Positions 14,517 to 22,951 of a DNA stretch of 27,276 bases are shown one piece after another; position 1 is the stretch's first letter; each line of letters opens with the position of its first letter. The DNA comes from an uncultured Oscillospiraceae bacterium. Lineage in GTDB: Bacteria; Bacillota; Clostridia; Oscillospirales; Oscillospiraceae. The stretch covers positions 1-27,276 of the forward strand of contig CAKTVN010000003.1 in assembly GCA_934623545.1 (NCBI GenBank), read 5' to 3'. A program made the translations under genes and the position numbers. The notes beneath the pieces are model-generated. The model saw only the letters and a list, made by a program, of their open reading frames with translations. It did no database searches and was not told where the DNA came from.

Positions 14517-15377
14517 ATGCAGTTTATTATTGTTTCCGGACTTTCCGGCGCGGGAAAAAGTAAGGTCGCGACCAATCTGGAGGACCTCGGGTTTTACTGT
14601 GTTGACAATATGCCAGCGGAGATGATCCCGCAGTTTGCGCAGCTATGCCTTGCGACAAAGGGGCGGTATGAAAAGGTCGCGCTGGTGACGGACGTGCGTG
14701 GGAGCCTCAGCTTCGACGTGCTGTTTCAGTCGCTGGATGCGCTGGACAAAATGGGACTGCGCTATTCCATCCTTTTCGTCGAGGCGACGACCGAGACCCT
14801 TGTCAAGCGCTTCAAGGAGACGCGCAGACTTCACCCGCTCATGCGCGACGGAACGCCGATGATGGAGGCGCTCGAGCGCGAGCGGACGCTGCTCACGCCC
14901 ATCCGCAACCGCGCGAACGTCATCCTCGATACCTCGCGGCTTTCGACCGGAATGCTGCGCGGGATGCTGATCGACATGGTGGCGGGCGGAATGCGCGAAC
15001 ACGCGATGAGCGTCAATGTGCTCTCCTTCGGCTTCAAGCACGGCATCCCACTGGAGGCGGATCTGGTATTTGACGTGCGCTTTCTGCCGAATCCCTATTA
15101 TATCCCGGAGCTTCGCAACAAGACCGGACTTGAGGAAGCGGTACGGAATTTCGTCTTCCAGTATCAGGCGACGAAGGACTTTGTGGAAAAGCTCGAGGAC
15201 CTTCTGAACTTCACGCTTCCGCAGTATGTGGAGGAGGGCAAGACGGAGCTTGTGATCGCCGTCGGCTGCACCGGCGGGCGTCACCGCTCGGTCGCCATCG
15301 CAAAGGAGCTTGCGGACTTTATCACGAAGCGCGGCTATACGGTGGTCCTCAACCACCGGGACATGGCGAGAAGGTGA
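14517..15377 (+). CDS. rapZ: RNase adapter / nucleotide-binding protein RapZ (YvcJ)
   Basis: The 286-residue P-loop protein has Walker A GLSGAGKS at residues 8-15, then LEDLGFYCVDNMPAEMIPQ, RFKETRRLHPL and the C-terminal domain with FKHGIPLEADLVFDVRFLPNPYY and VAVGCTGG-like IAVGCTGGRHRSVAIAKEL. In Bacillus YvcJ hydrolyses GTP and affects competence; in enteric bacteria RapZ directs RNase E to the GlmZ RNA that controls GlmS. Which role applies here is not visible. It starts nine bases after murB and overlaps a possible glmR GTG start. The order rapZ-glmR-whiA is strongly conserved in Gram-positive bacteria. Confidence 0.96.
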   Translation: MQFIIVSGLSGAGKSKVATNLEDLGFYCVDNMPAEMIPQFAQLCLATKGRYEKVALVTDVRGSLSFDVLFQSLDALDKMGLRYSILFVEATTETLVKRFKETRRLHPLMRDGTPMMEALERERTLLTPIRNRANVILDTSRLSTGMLRGMLIDMVAGGMREHAMSVNVLSFGFKHGIPLEADLVFDVRFLPNPYYIPELRNKTGLEEAVRNFVFQYQATKDFVEKLEDLLNFTLPQYVEEGKTELVIAVGCTGGRHRSVAIAKELADFITKRGYTVVLNHRDMARR

Positions 15378-15382
15378 GCGCC

Positions 15383-16393
15383 ATGCGGGAGACGAGCGGC
15401 GAAAGTATTCGCCTGTATCAGCCGAAAAAGCGCCAGCCGCGCATCGCCGCCATCGGCGGCGGGCATGGGCTTTCGTCCATGCTGCGCGGGCTCAAGCGCT
15501 ATACGAAATACATAACCGCCATTGTGACGGTCGCAGACGACGGGGGCGGCTCCGGGATGCTCCGCGAGGATCTCGGGATGCTGCCGCCGGGCGATATCCG
15601 CAACTGCATCATGGCACTTGCCAACACCGAGCCGACGATGGAGCGGCTGCTCAATTACCGCTTCACGGACGGCTCGCTGACCGGACAGAGCTTTGGAAAT
15701 CTCTTTCTTGCGGCGATGAACGGCATCTCCGGCTCGTTTGACGAGGCGGTGCAGCGGATGGGAGAGGTCCTTGCGATCACTGGAAGGGTCCTGCCCGTGA
15801 CCAACCAGAACGTCTATCTGGAGGCGGAGTTTGACAACGGCTCGCGAACGCTCGGCGAGAGCAAGATCTTTTACGCGAAAAAGATCAACGACTGCCGCAT
15901 CCGGCAGGTGCGCCTCGTCCCGGAGCATCCGAAGGCGCTTCAGGACAGCATTGACGCGATCCTGAATGCGGACATCATCGTCATCGGACCGGGAAGCCTC
16001 TATACGAGCATCATCCCGAACTTTCTGGTCGACGGCATCAGCGAAGCCATCCGCGCCTCGGGCGCGGTGCGTGCGTACGTGCTCAACATCATGACGCAGG
16101 ACGGCGAGACAGACGGCTATACCGGCGAGGACCACGTCCGCGCCATTTTGGAGCACGCGGGCGGCGGCGTCATCGACGTGTGCGTTGCGAACAGTGCAAA
16201 GGTGCCGGAAAAGTGGCTCGCGCCCTACCGGCAGGAGGGCGTCGACCAGATCGCGCTCGACCGGGCGGAGATCGAGGCGCTGGGCGTGGCGCTGCGGGAG
16301 TTCCCGCTCTGTCTGCCGGGGCGCTACATCCGCCACGACCCGGACGCGCTTTCGCGCGCGATTTTGTCTGTGTGGAACGAATTTGAAGCCTGA
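15383..16393 (+). CDS. glmR: Gluconeogenesis/cell-wall factor GlmR (YvcK, CofD-like)
   Basis: The 336-residue CofD-fold protein has IAAIGGGHGLSSMLRGLK, VTVADDGGGSGMLREDLGMLPPGDIRNC and NADIIVIGPGSLYTSIIPNFLVDGI. These are the UDP-sugar-binding and fold signatures of YvcK. In Bacillus this protein binds UDP-GlcNAc and stimulates GlmS, channelling carbon to peptidoglycan on gluconeogenic carbon sources. ATG 15383 is preferred, with AAGGTG at 15371-15376. A GTG at 15374 overlaps the rapZ stop and would add three residues. Its place beside murB and rapZ fits a role in amino-sugar supply. Confidence 0.94.
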   Translation: MRETSGESIRLYQPKKRQPRIAAIGGGHGLSSMLRGLKRYTKYITAIVTVADDGGGSGMLREDLGMLPPGDIRNCIMALANTEPTMERLLNYRFTDGSLTGQSFGNLFLAAMNGISGSFDEAVQRMGEVLAITGRVLPVTNQNVYLEAEFDNGSRTLGESKIFYAKKINDCRIRQVRLVPEHPKALQDSIDAILNADIIVIGPGSLYTSIIPNFLVDGISEAIRASGAVRAYVLNIMTQDGETDGYTGEDHVRAILEHAGGGVIDVCVANSAKVPEKWLAPYRQEGVDQIALDRAEIEALGVALREFPLCLPGRYIRHDPDALSRAILSVWNEFEA

Positions 16394-16407
16394 GAAGGAG
16401 AGATACC

Positions 16408-17304
16408 ATGTCCTTTTCCTCCAATGTCAAGCAGGAGCTCTGCCGCCAGCCGATCACGCGCCGTTCCGGCGCGGTGGCGGAATGCTACGGCATCCTGCTC
16501 TACTGCAATACATTTTCTCCGACCATGATCCGCATCGTGACGGAGAGCCTGGACTTTGCCGCGCGCCTTCCGCGCCTGTTCAAAAAAGCCTTTGGCTTTT
16601 CCTTTGACCTGGAGCCGTCGGAGCCGGGAAGCGGCAAGCTGGTGTTCCAGATCGAGGACACGGAGAAGCTGAAGAAGATCTTCACGGCGTTCGGCGGCAC
16701 GCCGCAGAGCGTGACGCTGCACGTCAATTTCGGCATTCTTGAGGACGATGCGGACCGGCTTTCGTTCCTGCGCGGCGTCTTTCTGGCGGGCGGCTCAGTG
16801 ACGGACCCGGCAAAACGCTATCATCTGGAGCTCGTGACCTCGCACCACAAGGTCAGCCGCGAGACGTATGCGCTGCTGCTGGACGTCGGGTTCTATCCGA
16901 AGGAGCTTTCGCGCGGCGGAAGCGGCGTGCTCTATTTCAAGCAGAGCGACTATATTGAGGATTTTCTGACGACCATCGGCGCGCCCGTGTGCGCGATGGG
17001 CGTGATGGAGGCGAAGGTCGAAAAGGACCTTCGAAACGGCGTCAACCGCCGCGTCAACTGCGAGACTGCGAATCTGACGAAGGTCGTGGACGCATCGCTG
17101 GAGCAGCTTGCCGCGATCCGGAAGCTCGAGGAGCACGGCATGATGCCGTCGCTTCCGCCGAAGCTCCGCGAGACCGCGCAGCTCCGGCAGGATAATCCGG
17201 AGGCGACGCTGTCCGAGCTTGCGCAGATGCAGCAGCCCCCGGTCTCGAAATCCGCGATCAATCACCGGATGCGCAAGCTCATCGAGCTTTCAAAGCAACT
17301 GTAA
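16408..17304 (+). CDS. whiA: DNA-binding protein WhiA
   Basis: The 298-residue protein opens with SFSSNVKQELCRQP, typical of WhiA. It has a homing-endonuclease-like LAGLIDADG fold (about residues 90-200, FLRGVFLAGGSVTDPAKRYHLEL) with the catalytic residues degraded, as is normal for WhiA. A C-terminal helix-turn-helix follows (NPEATLSELAQMQQPPVSKSAINHRMRKL). In Streptomyces it controls sporulation genes; in Firmicutes it affects division and chromosome segregation. The ribosome binding site GAAGGAGAG lies just before ATG 16408. Its TAA stop is part of the dnaE Shine-Dalgarno. Confidence 0.96.
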   Translation: MSFSSNVKQELCRQPITRRSGAVAECYGILLYCNTFSPTMIRIVTESLDFAARLPRLFKKAFGFSFDLEPSEPGSGKLVFQIEDTEKLKKIFTAFGGTPQSVTLHVNFGILEDDADRLSFLRGVFLAGGSVTDPAKRYHLELVTSHHKVSRETYALLLDVGFYPKELSRGGSGVLYFKQSDYIEDFLTTIGAPVCAMGVMEAKVEKDLRNGVNRRVNCETANLTKVVDASLEQLAAIRKLEEHGMMPSLPPKLRETAQLRQDNPEATLSELAQMQQPPVSKSAINHRMRKLIELSKQL

Positions 17305-17316
17305 GGAGGCGCAGCT

Positions 17317-20300
17317 ATGGGATTTGTCCATCTTCACGTCCACTCGGAATACAGCCTGCTGGACGGCGCCTGCCGCATCCGTGATATGATGGCGCGCGTC
17401 AAGGAGCTGGGGCAGGACGCCATCGCCATCACCGATCACGGCGTGATGTATGGCGTGATCGATTTTTACCGCGCGGCGAAGGCGGCGGGCGTCAAGCCGA
17501 TCATCGGCTGCGAGGTCTATGTTGCGCCGCGCACGCGCTTTGACAAGGTCTATGCACTGGACCGCGAGGCATATCACCTGATCTTGCTGTGCGAGAACGA
17601 GACCGGCTACCGCAATCTCAGCTATATGGTCTCGCGCGGCTTTCTGGATGGCTTTTATAACCGCCCGCGCGTGGATATGGACCTGCTGCGCGAGCATCAT
17701 GAGGGGCTGATCTGCCTGTCTGCGTGTCTGGCGGGCAGAGTGGCGCAGAACCTGCACCATGACGACTATGAGGCGGCGAAGCGGGCGGCACTGGAATACA
17801 GCGAGATCTTCGGACCGGGCAATTTCTATCTGGAGCTTCAGGACCAGCATCTGCCGGAGGAGCAAAAGGTCAATCAGGGGCTTCTGCGCATGGCGCGCGA
17901 GACCGGGCTTCCGCTCGTCGTGACGAACGACGCGCACTATCTGCGCGCCGAGGATGCGGACACGCAGGACGTTCTGATGTGCATCCAGATGGGAAAGACC
18001 GTGGACGACCCGGACCGGATGCGCTTCGGGAGCAGGGAATATTATCTCAAATCCGAGGCGCAGATGCGCGAGCTGTTTCCGAACGTGCCGGAGGCGTATG
18101 AAAATACGGTCCGGATCGCAGAGCGCTGCAACGTTGAATTTACCTTCGGCAAGTATCATCTGCCGGAGTTCAAGCTCCCGGAGGGCTATGACTCGCTGAC
18201 GTATCTCAAGGAGCTGTGTGACAAGGGCTATCGCGAGCGCTATGGCGACGCGCACCCGGAATACCGCGCGCAGCTCGATTATGAGATCGACATGATCGAG
18301 AAAATGGGCTTCACGGACTACTTCCTGATCGTATGGGACTTTGTGAACTTCGCGAAAAGCGCGGGCATTCCGGTCGGACCCGGAAGAGGCAGCGCCGCAG
18401 GCTCGATGGTCACCTATACGCTCTATATCACCGAGATCGACCCCATGAAATACGGGCTGTTCTTCGAGCGCTTCCTCAATCCGGAGCGCGTGACCATGCC
18501 CGATATCGATATGGACTTCGGCGATACGCGCCGCGGCGAGGTCGTGGACTATGTGCGCCGGAAATACGGCGACGATCATGTGGCACAGATCGTGACCTTC
18601 GGCACGATGGCGGCACGCGGCGCCATCCGCGACGTCGGGCGGGCACTGAGCTTTACCTACGCCGAGACGGATATCGTCGCGAAGCTCGTCCCGGCGACGC
18701 CGCACATGACGCTGGACGAGGCGCTGAAAATCTCGCCGCAGCTGAAGGAAATGTACGCGACGGACGAGCGCGTGAAGAAGCTGATCGATACGGCGCGCGC
18801 GCTGGAGGGAATGCCCCGGAACACCTCGACCCACGCGGCGGGCGTGGTCATCACAAAGCTGCCGGTCTATGACTATGTGCCGCTCGCAACCAACGACGAC
18901 ACGATCGTCACGGAGTATACCATGACGACACTGGAGGAGCTCGGGCTTCTCAAGATGGACTTTCTTGGGCTGCGCAACATCACGGTCATTGACGACGCGA
19001 TCCAGGAGATTCGAAAAAACGAGCCGGACTTCTCCATGGCGCGCGTGACCGACAACGACCCGAAGGTGATGGAGATGCTGACGCAGGGGCGCACTTCGGG
19101 CGTGTTCCAGATGGAATCTGCCGGTATGACCAGCGTTTGCGTCGGGCTCAAGCCGCAGTCGATCGAGGACCTGTCGATCATCGTGGCGGCATACCGCCCC
19201 GGTCCGATGGACTCCATCCCGCGGCTCATCGCCTGCAAGCACGACCCGTCGCTCGTGAAATACAAGCACCCGATGCTTGAACCGATTTTGTCTGTCACCT
19301 ACGGCTGCATCCTCTATCAGGAGCAGGTCATTGAAATTTTCCGCAAACTCGGCGGCTATTCGCTCGGGCAGGCGGATATGGTCCGCCGCGCGATGTCCAA
19401 GAAAAAGGTCAAGGACATCGAAAAAGAGCGCGGCGCGTTCATTCACGGCGACCCCGCGCGCGGCATCTGCGGCTGCGAGGCAAACGGCATTCCGGTCGAC
19501 GTTGCGCAGAGCATCTACAACGAGATGTATGATTTCGCGAACTACGCCTTCAACAAAGCACATTCGGTCTGTTATGCGGTCATCGCATATCAGACGGCGT
19601 GGTTCAAGTGCTATTATCCGGGTGAATATATGGCGGCGCTGATGACCTCGGTGCTCGACAGCTCGGTCAAGATCTCGGAGTATATCGCCGAATGCAAGTC
19701 CATGGGGATCGCGGTCCTGCCGCCGGACCTGAACGAGTCGAACGACCATTTTGCCGTCGGTAAGGACGGCATCCGTTTCGGACTCGCTGCGGTCAAGAAC
19801 ATCGGCAGAGGCTTCATTCAGAAGGTCGTGCAGGAGCGCGCGGAGCGCGGCAAATTCACCGGGCTTGAGGATTTCTGCCAGAGAATGTACGGCACCGACC
19901 TCAACAAGCGCGCGCTCGAAAACCTCATCAAGTGCGGCGCGTGCGACTGCTTCGGGCTGCGCCGGTCGCAGATGCTGAACATCTATGAGACGGTGCTCGA
20001 TTCCGTTGCGAACAGCCGCAGAAAGAACGTCGACGGGCAGATGGGGCTGTTTGAGAGCCTTTCTGCGGCGGAGGAGACGGCGGTCCCCGCCGTCCGCGTA
20101 CCGGACCTTCCGGAGCTCAGCCGAAAGGACCGCATGGCGATGGAGAAGGAGACGACGGGGCTATATCTGTCTGGGCACCCGATGGACGATTACCGCGCGC
20201 TTCTGAAGGGCACGAATACGGTCGCGCTCGGCGCGATTTTAGAGAGCTTTTCCGAGCACACGGATGCCTTCCGCGACGATCAGATCGCGACAGTCGCGGG

Positions 20301-20787
20301 CATCGTACAGAACGTCAAGATGAAGACGACCAAAAACCAGTCCATGATGGCGTATGTCACGCTGGAGGACGACACCGGCACGATGGAGCTGCTCGCGTTC
20401 TCAAACGCGCTCGGACAGTACGGCAGCTATCTGCATGAAAACGCCGCTGTCATCATCACGGGGCGCATTTCTGTCCGTGAGGACAAGGACCCGCAGATGG
20501 TCGTGAACCGTGTGCAGCCGCTCTCAGACTACACCGAGGAAGAGATCGCTGCCGCCGCGAAGGTGGAGAATGCGGCAAACCGCACGCTCTATCTGAAGAT
20601 CGCGTCCGAGACGCAGAGGGGCGCACGGAAGGTCGTGCCGATTTTGCGGATGTTCCCCGGGAAAACCCGGACGGTCATCTACTACGCCGACAGCGGGAAG
20701 CGCCTGGGCGGCAGATGCCTGCCGGACGAGCTGATGCTGCGCGAGCTGCGGGAGCTGCTCGGGGATGAACATGTTGTGCTGAAATAG
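17317..20787 (+). CDS. dnaE: DNA polymerase III alpha subunit (DnaE)
   Basis: This is a 1156-residue C-family replicative polymerase. An N-terminal PHP domain begins HLHVHSEYSLLDG and contains AITDHGVMYG and CEVYVAPR. The polymerase core has PVGPGRGSAAGS and the catalytic aspartates in PDIDMDFGD (Asp396, Asp398, Asp400). Next come GVFQMESAGM, AAYRPGPM and YQEQVIEIF, the helix-hairpin-helix region near FCQRMYGTDLNKRALENLIKCGA, and an OB-fold (about 985-1065, VAGIVQNVKMKTTKNQSMMAYVTLED). The length matches the DnaE1/DnaE3-like class of Firmicutes and not PolC. TAAGGAGG at 17302-17309 precedes the ATG by seven bases. No intrinsic terminator is seen after the stop, so some read-through into the lipoprotein operon is possible. 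Confidence 0.97.
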   Translation: MGFVHLHVHSEYSLLDGACRIRDMMARVKELGQDAIAITDHGVMYGVIDFYRAAKAAGVKPIIGCEVYVAPRTRFDKVYALDREAYHLILLCENETGYRNLSYMVSRGFLDGFYNRPRVDMDLLREHHEGLICLSACLAGRVAQNLHHDDYEAAKRAALEYSEIFGPGNFYLELQDQHLPEEQKVNQGLLRMARETGLPLVVTNDAHYLRAEDADTQDVLMCIQMGKTVDDPDRMRFGSREYYLKSEAQMRELFPNVPEAYENTVRIAERCNVEFTFGKYHLPEFKLPEGYDSLTYLKELCDKGYRERYGDAHPEYRAQLDYEIDMIEKMGFTDYFLIVWDFVNFAKSAGIPVGPGRGSAAGSMVTYTLYITEIDPMKYGLFFERFLNPERVTMPDIDMDFGDTRRGEVVDYVRRKYGDDHVAQIVTFGTMAARGAIRDVGRALSFTYAETDIVAKLVPATPHMTLDEALKISPQLKEMYATDERVKKLIDTARALEGMPRNTSTHAAGVVITKLPVYDYVPLATNDDTIVTEYTMTTLEELGLLKMDFLGLRNITVIDDAIQEIRKNEPDFSMARVTDNDPKVMEMLTQGRTSGVFQMESAGMTSVCVGLKPQSIEDLSIIVAAYRPGPMDSIPRLIACKHDPSLVKYKHPMLEPILSVTYGCILYQEQVIEIFRKLGGYSLGQADMVRRAMSKKKVKDIEKERGAFIHGDPARGICGCEANGIPVDVAQSIYNEMYDFANYAFNKAHSVCYAVIAYQTAWFKCYYPGEYMAALMTSVLDSSVKISEYIAECKSMGIAVLPPDLNESNDHFAVGKDGIRFGLAAVKNIGRGFIQKVVQERAERGKFTGLEDFCQRMYGTDLNKRALENLIKCGACDCFGLRRSQMLNIYETVLDSVANSRRKNVDGQMGLFESLSAAEETAVPAVRVPDLPELSRKDRMAMEKETTGLYLSGHPMDDYRALLKGTNTVALGAILESFSEHTDAFRDDQIATVAGIVQNVKMKTTKNQSMMAYVTLEDDTGTMELLAFSNALGQYGSYLHENAAVIITGRISVREDKDPQMVVNRVQPLSDYTEEEIAAAAKVENAANRTLYLKIASETQRGARKVVPILRMFPGKTRTVIYYADSGKRLGGRCLPDELMLRELRELLGDEHVVLK

Positions 20788-20795
20788 ACGAAGTC

Positions 20796-20837
20796 TTTAC
20801 AAAAGCGCTACACTTCCATTACATTTTGTGATATAAT
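20796..20837 (+). promoter_or_regulatory. Pho-box-like repeats and extended -10 promoter
   Basis: TTTACA (20796), GCTACA (20807) and ATTACA (20818) start exactly 11 bases apart; all end in TACA. TG-A-TATAAT (20829-20837) follows, an extended -10 with the consensus hexamer, and no good -35 is present. The spacing and place (about -48 to -21) match Gram-positive PhoP boxes, TT(A/T/C)ACA repeats with about 5-bp gaps. A weak fourth copy may lie at 20785. Confidence 0.6.
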
Positions 20838-20879
20838 ATCAGGCGGCATTGGGAGAGTGCCGGAAAGGGGCGTGCGGAA

Positions 20880-22214
20880 GTGAAATTCCTTCGGAAAATT
20901 TTGCCTGCTGCGCTCGCGCTCCTGCTCAGCTGTGTGTGCAGCGGCTGCATTTCAAAGACCGTGGACGAGCTGTACGCGCTCCCAAAGCACTCGGATGAAT
21001 ATTACGAGCTTCAAAAGGCGATCGACGCCGTGATGACGGATGGTGTGCAGTATGCCGCCCCGGTCTCGGGCATGAATCAGCAGTCGGTGCAGCTTGCCGA
21101 TCTCGACGGAGACGGCGTGGATGAGGCGGTCGTTTTCCTGCGCAAGCCGGGCGACAAGCCGCTCAGTGCCTGCATCTTTGACTGTGTGGACGGCGTCTAT
21201 CAGAGCATCGGGACCATCGACGGCGGCGGCGCGGCGTTTGAGAGCGTGGAGTATGTCCAGCTCGACGACGCGCCGGGGCTGGAGATCATCATCGGCAGGC
21301 AGCTGAGCAATCAGGTCCTGCGCGCGATGAGCGCTTATACGCTGACGGATGGGCGCATCGTGGAGCTGATGTCCGCAAATTACTCGGAGTATACGCTCGC
21401 CGATTTGGACGGAGACGGCAGAACGGACCTGTTCCTGCTGCGCTTCGAGCCGGAGCAGCGCTCCGGCGTTGCGGAGCTCTACCGCTGGCAGGATGGGCAG
21501 CTTGCGCGCGAGCCGGAGGCGTCCATGTCCGCTGGTGCGCAGCAGGTCAAGCGCATCATTTCCGGCAATTTGACCTACAACGTCCCGGCGGTGTTCGTCG
21601 CCAGCGTCTACGACACCGACAGCATCGTGACCGATGTGTTCGCGTTCCACGGCGGTATCTTTCAGAATGTTTCCGCCGCTGCTCTGGGGCAGAGCGTCCA
21701 GACGGTGCGCAACTATTTCGTCTACGCCGCCGACATTGACCATGACGGTCTGATCGAGCTGCCGCAGCTCGTCACGATCGCGGCAAACGAGGCAGGCGGA
21801 GAAAATGACTCTGTCATTCAGTGGTACAATCTGACCATGAGCGGCACGAGGCAGTTCAAGCTGACGACCTATCACAGCTTCTCCGGCGGATGGTACGTCG
21901 AGATCCCGCAGAGCTGGGAGGAGGAGATCACCGTCGCGCGCAGCGACGAGGTCTCCGGCGTGCGAGGGCTGGTCTTCTCGCGCTGGGACGCTGCCAGCCG
22001 CGCGGCGGAGCCTGCGTTTACGCTCTATGCGTTCTCCGGCGAGGACCGCGGGACGCTCGCATCGACGGACGGGCGCTTCGTCGTCGCGGAAAAGGGCGGC
22101 GTGACCTATGCCGCGCAGCTCGGAAGCGGCGCATGGGCGAAAACGCTCACAGAGGACAAGATCAGAGAAATGTTTCATTTCATTCACATAGACTGGAATT
22201 CGGGCGAAAGGTGA
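20880..22214 (+). CDS. Putative lipoprotein with three DxDxDG (FG-GAP/VCBS-like) calcium loops
   Basis: This is a predicted secreted, lipid-anchored protein of 444 residues. The signal peptide is MKFLRKILPAALALLLSC with cysteines at 18, 20 and 23; Cys18 or Cys23 would be lipidated. Three acidic loops, DLDGDG at 74-79, DLDGDG at 175-180 and DIDHDG at 285-290, sit in hydrophobic contexts (LADLDGDGVDEAVVF and similar). This resembles FG-GAP/VCBS-type calcium-binding blades of a beta-propeller. No enzyme motif was recognised. It starts at GTG with GGAAAGGGG upstream. It is the first gene before a response regulator and sensor kinase, 12 bases from the regulator. It may sense something outside the cell for that pair; this is inference. 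Confidence 0.8.
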   Translation: MKFLRKILPAALALLLSCVCSGCISKTVDELYALPKHSDEYYELQKAIDAVMTDGVQYAAPVSGMNQQSVQLADLDGDGVDEAVVFLRKPGDKPLSACIFDCVDGVYQSIGTIDGGGAAFESVEYVQLDDAPGLEIIIGRQLSNQVLRAMSAYTLTDGRIVELMSANYSEYTLADLDGDGRTDLFLLRFEPEQRSGVAELYRWQDGQLAREPEASMSAGAQQVKRIISGNLTYNVPAVFVASVYDTDSIVTDVFAFHGGIFQNVSAAALGQSVQTVRNYFVYAADIDHDGLIELPQLVTIAANEAGGENDSVIQWYNLTMSGTRQFKLTTYHSFSGGWYVEIPQSWEEEITVARSDEVSGVRGLVFSRWDAASRAAEPAFTLYAFSGEDRGTLASTDGRFVVAEKGGVTYAAQLGSGAWAKTLTEDKIREMFHFIHIDWNSGER

Positions 22215-22226
22215 GGGGAACCCGTT

Positions 22227-22913
22227 ATGAAAAAAGTAATGATTCTGGAAGACGAGGTCAGCATCCGCAGCTTCGTGGTCATCAATCTCAAGCGCGCGGG
22301 CTATGAGGTCGTCGAGGCAGGCACCGGCGAGGAAGCGCTGGAGCTGCTGAAGGCAAACCCGGATGTGGGCGTTGCGATTCTGGACATCATGCTGCCGGGC
22401 ATCGACGGCTTTGAGGTCTGCCGCAGCATCCGCGCCACCGACAAGAAGATCGGCATCATCATGCTGACGGCGCGCAGCCAGGAGATGGACAAGATCACCG
22501 GTCTTATGACCGGCGCAGACGATTATATGACGAAGCCGTTCAGCCCTGCGGAGCTGACCGCCCGCATCGACGCGCTCTACCGCCGCATCGACGGCGACAA
22601 CGCCTCGGACAGCGTCGAGCTGAAGCTCGGACCGTTCGTGCTCAACACCCGCAATCGCACGCTGGAAAAAGAGGGCAAGCGCATCAAGCTGACGCAGGTG
22701 GAGTATGCGATCATGAAGCTCTTCATGCAGAACCCCGGACGTGCGCTTTCACGCGAGGACATTCTGACGACGGTCTGGGGGCGGGACTATGACGGCGAGC
22801 TCAAGATCGTCGACGTCAACATCCGCCGCCTGCGCATCAAGATCGAGGACAATACCGGCAATCCGACCTATATCACGACCGTCTGGGGCTTCGGATACAA
22901 ATGGGGCGCGTAA
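22227..22913 (+). CDS. OmpR-family response regulator of the lipoprotein operon
   Basis: The 228-residue regulator has a receiver domain (1-115) with the acidic pair in ILEDE, phospho-acceptor Asp53 in AILDIMLPGIDGF, Thr in MLTARS and Lys in TKPFSPAEL. A winged-helix domain (about 130-228) ends IVDVNIRRLRIKIEDNTGNPTYITTVWGFGYKWG. It is not a duplicate of the phosphate regulator: the recognition-helix region VDVNIRRLRIKI differs from VDMHIRTLRQKL. It should act with the sensor kinase 38 bases downstream and could control its own operon. The gene follows the lipoprotein closely with AGGTGAGGGG upstream. Confidence 0.93.
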   Translation: MKKVMILEDEVSIRSFVVINLKRAGYEVVEAGTGEEALELLKANPDVGVAILDIMLPGIDGFEVCRSIRATDKKIGIIMLTARSQEMDKITGLMTGADDYMTKPFSPAELTARIDALYRRIDGDNASDSVELKLGPFVLNTRNRTLEKEGKRIKLTQVEYAIMKLFMQNPGRALSREDILTTVWGRDYDGELKIVDVNIRRLRIKIEDNTGNPTYITTVWGFGYKWGA

Positions 22914-22951
22914 ATTGCGCACAGGTCCCGGGAAAATGAGGTGAGCGCCCT

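Noticed and set aside
15335..16336. Minus-strand open frame opposite glmR
   Set aside because: The composition is typical of an antisense shadow and the opposite strand is a complete, conserved gene.
8108..17320. Shared leader GGAGGCGCAGC before rpiR (8114) and dnaE (17305)
   Set aside because: The match is short and mostly Shine-Dalgarno sequence, so chance plus a common ribosome binding site explains it. No flanking repeat supports duplication.
17290..19749. Long open frame of 819 codons on the minus strand across dnaE
   Set aside because: It mirrors the GC-biased third positions of dnaE, is full of His, Arg, Asp and Leu, shows no known motif and lies wholly over a certain gene.
20788..20879. 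Terminator between dnaE and the lipoprotein gene
   Set aside because: No stem followed by a T-run was found; the gap holds the Pho-box-like repeats and promoter.
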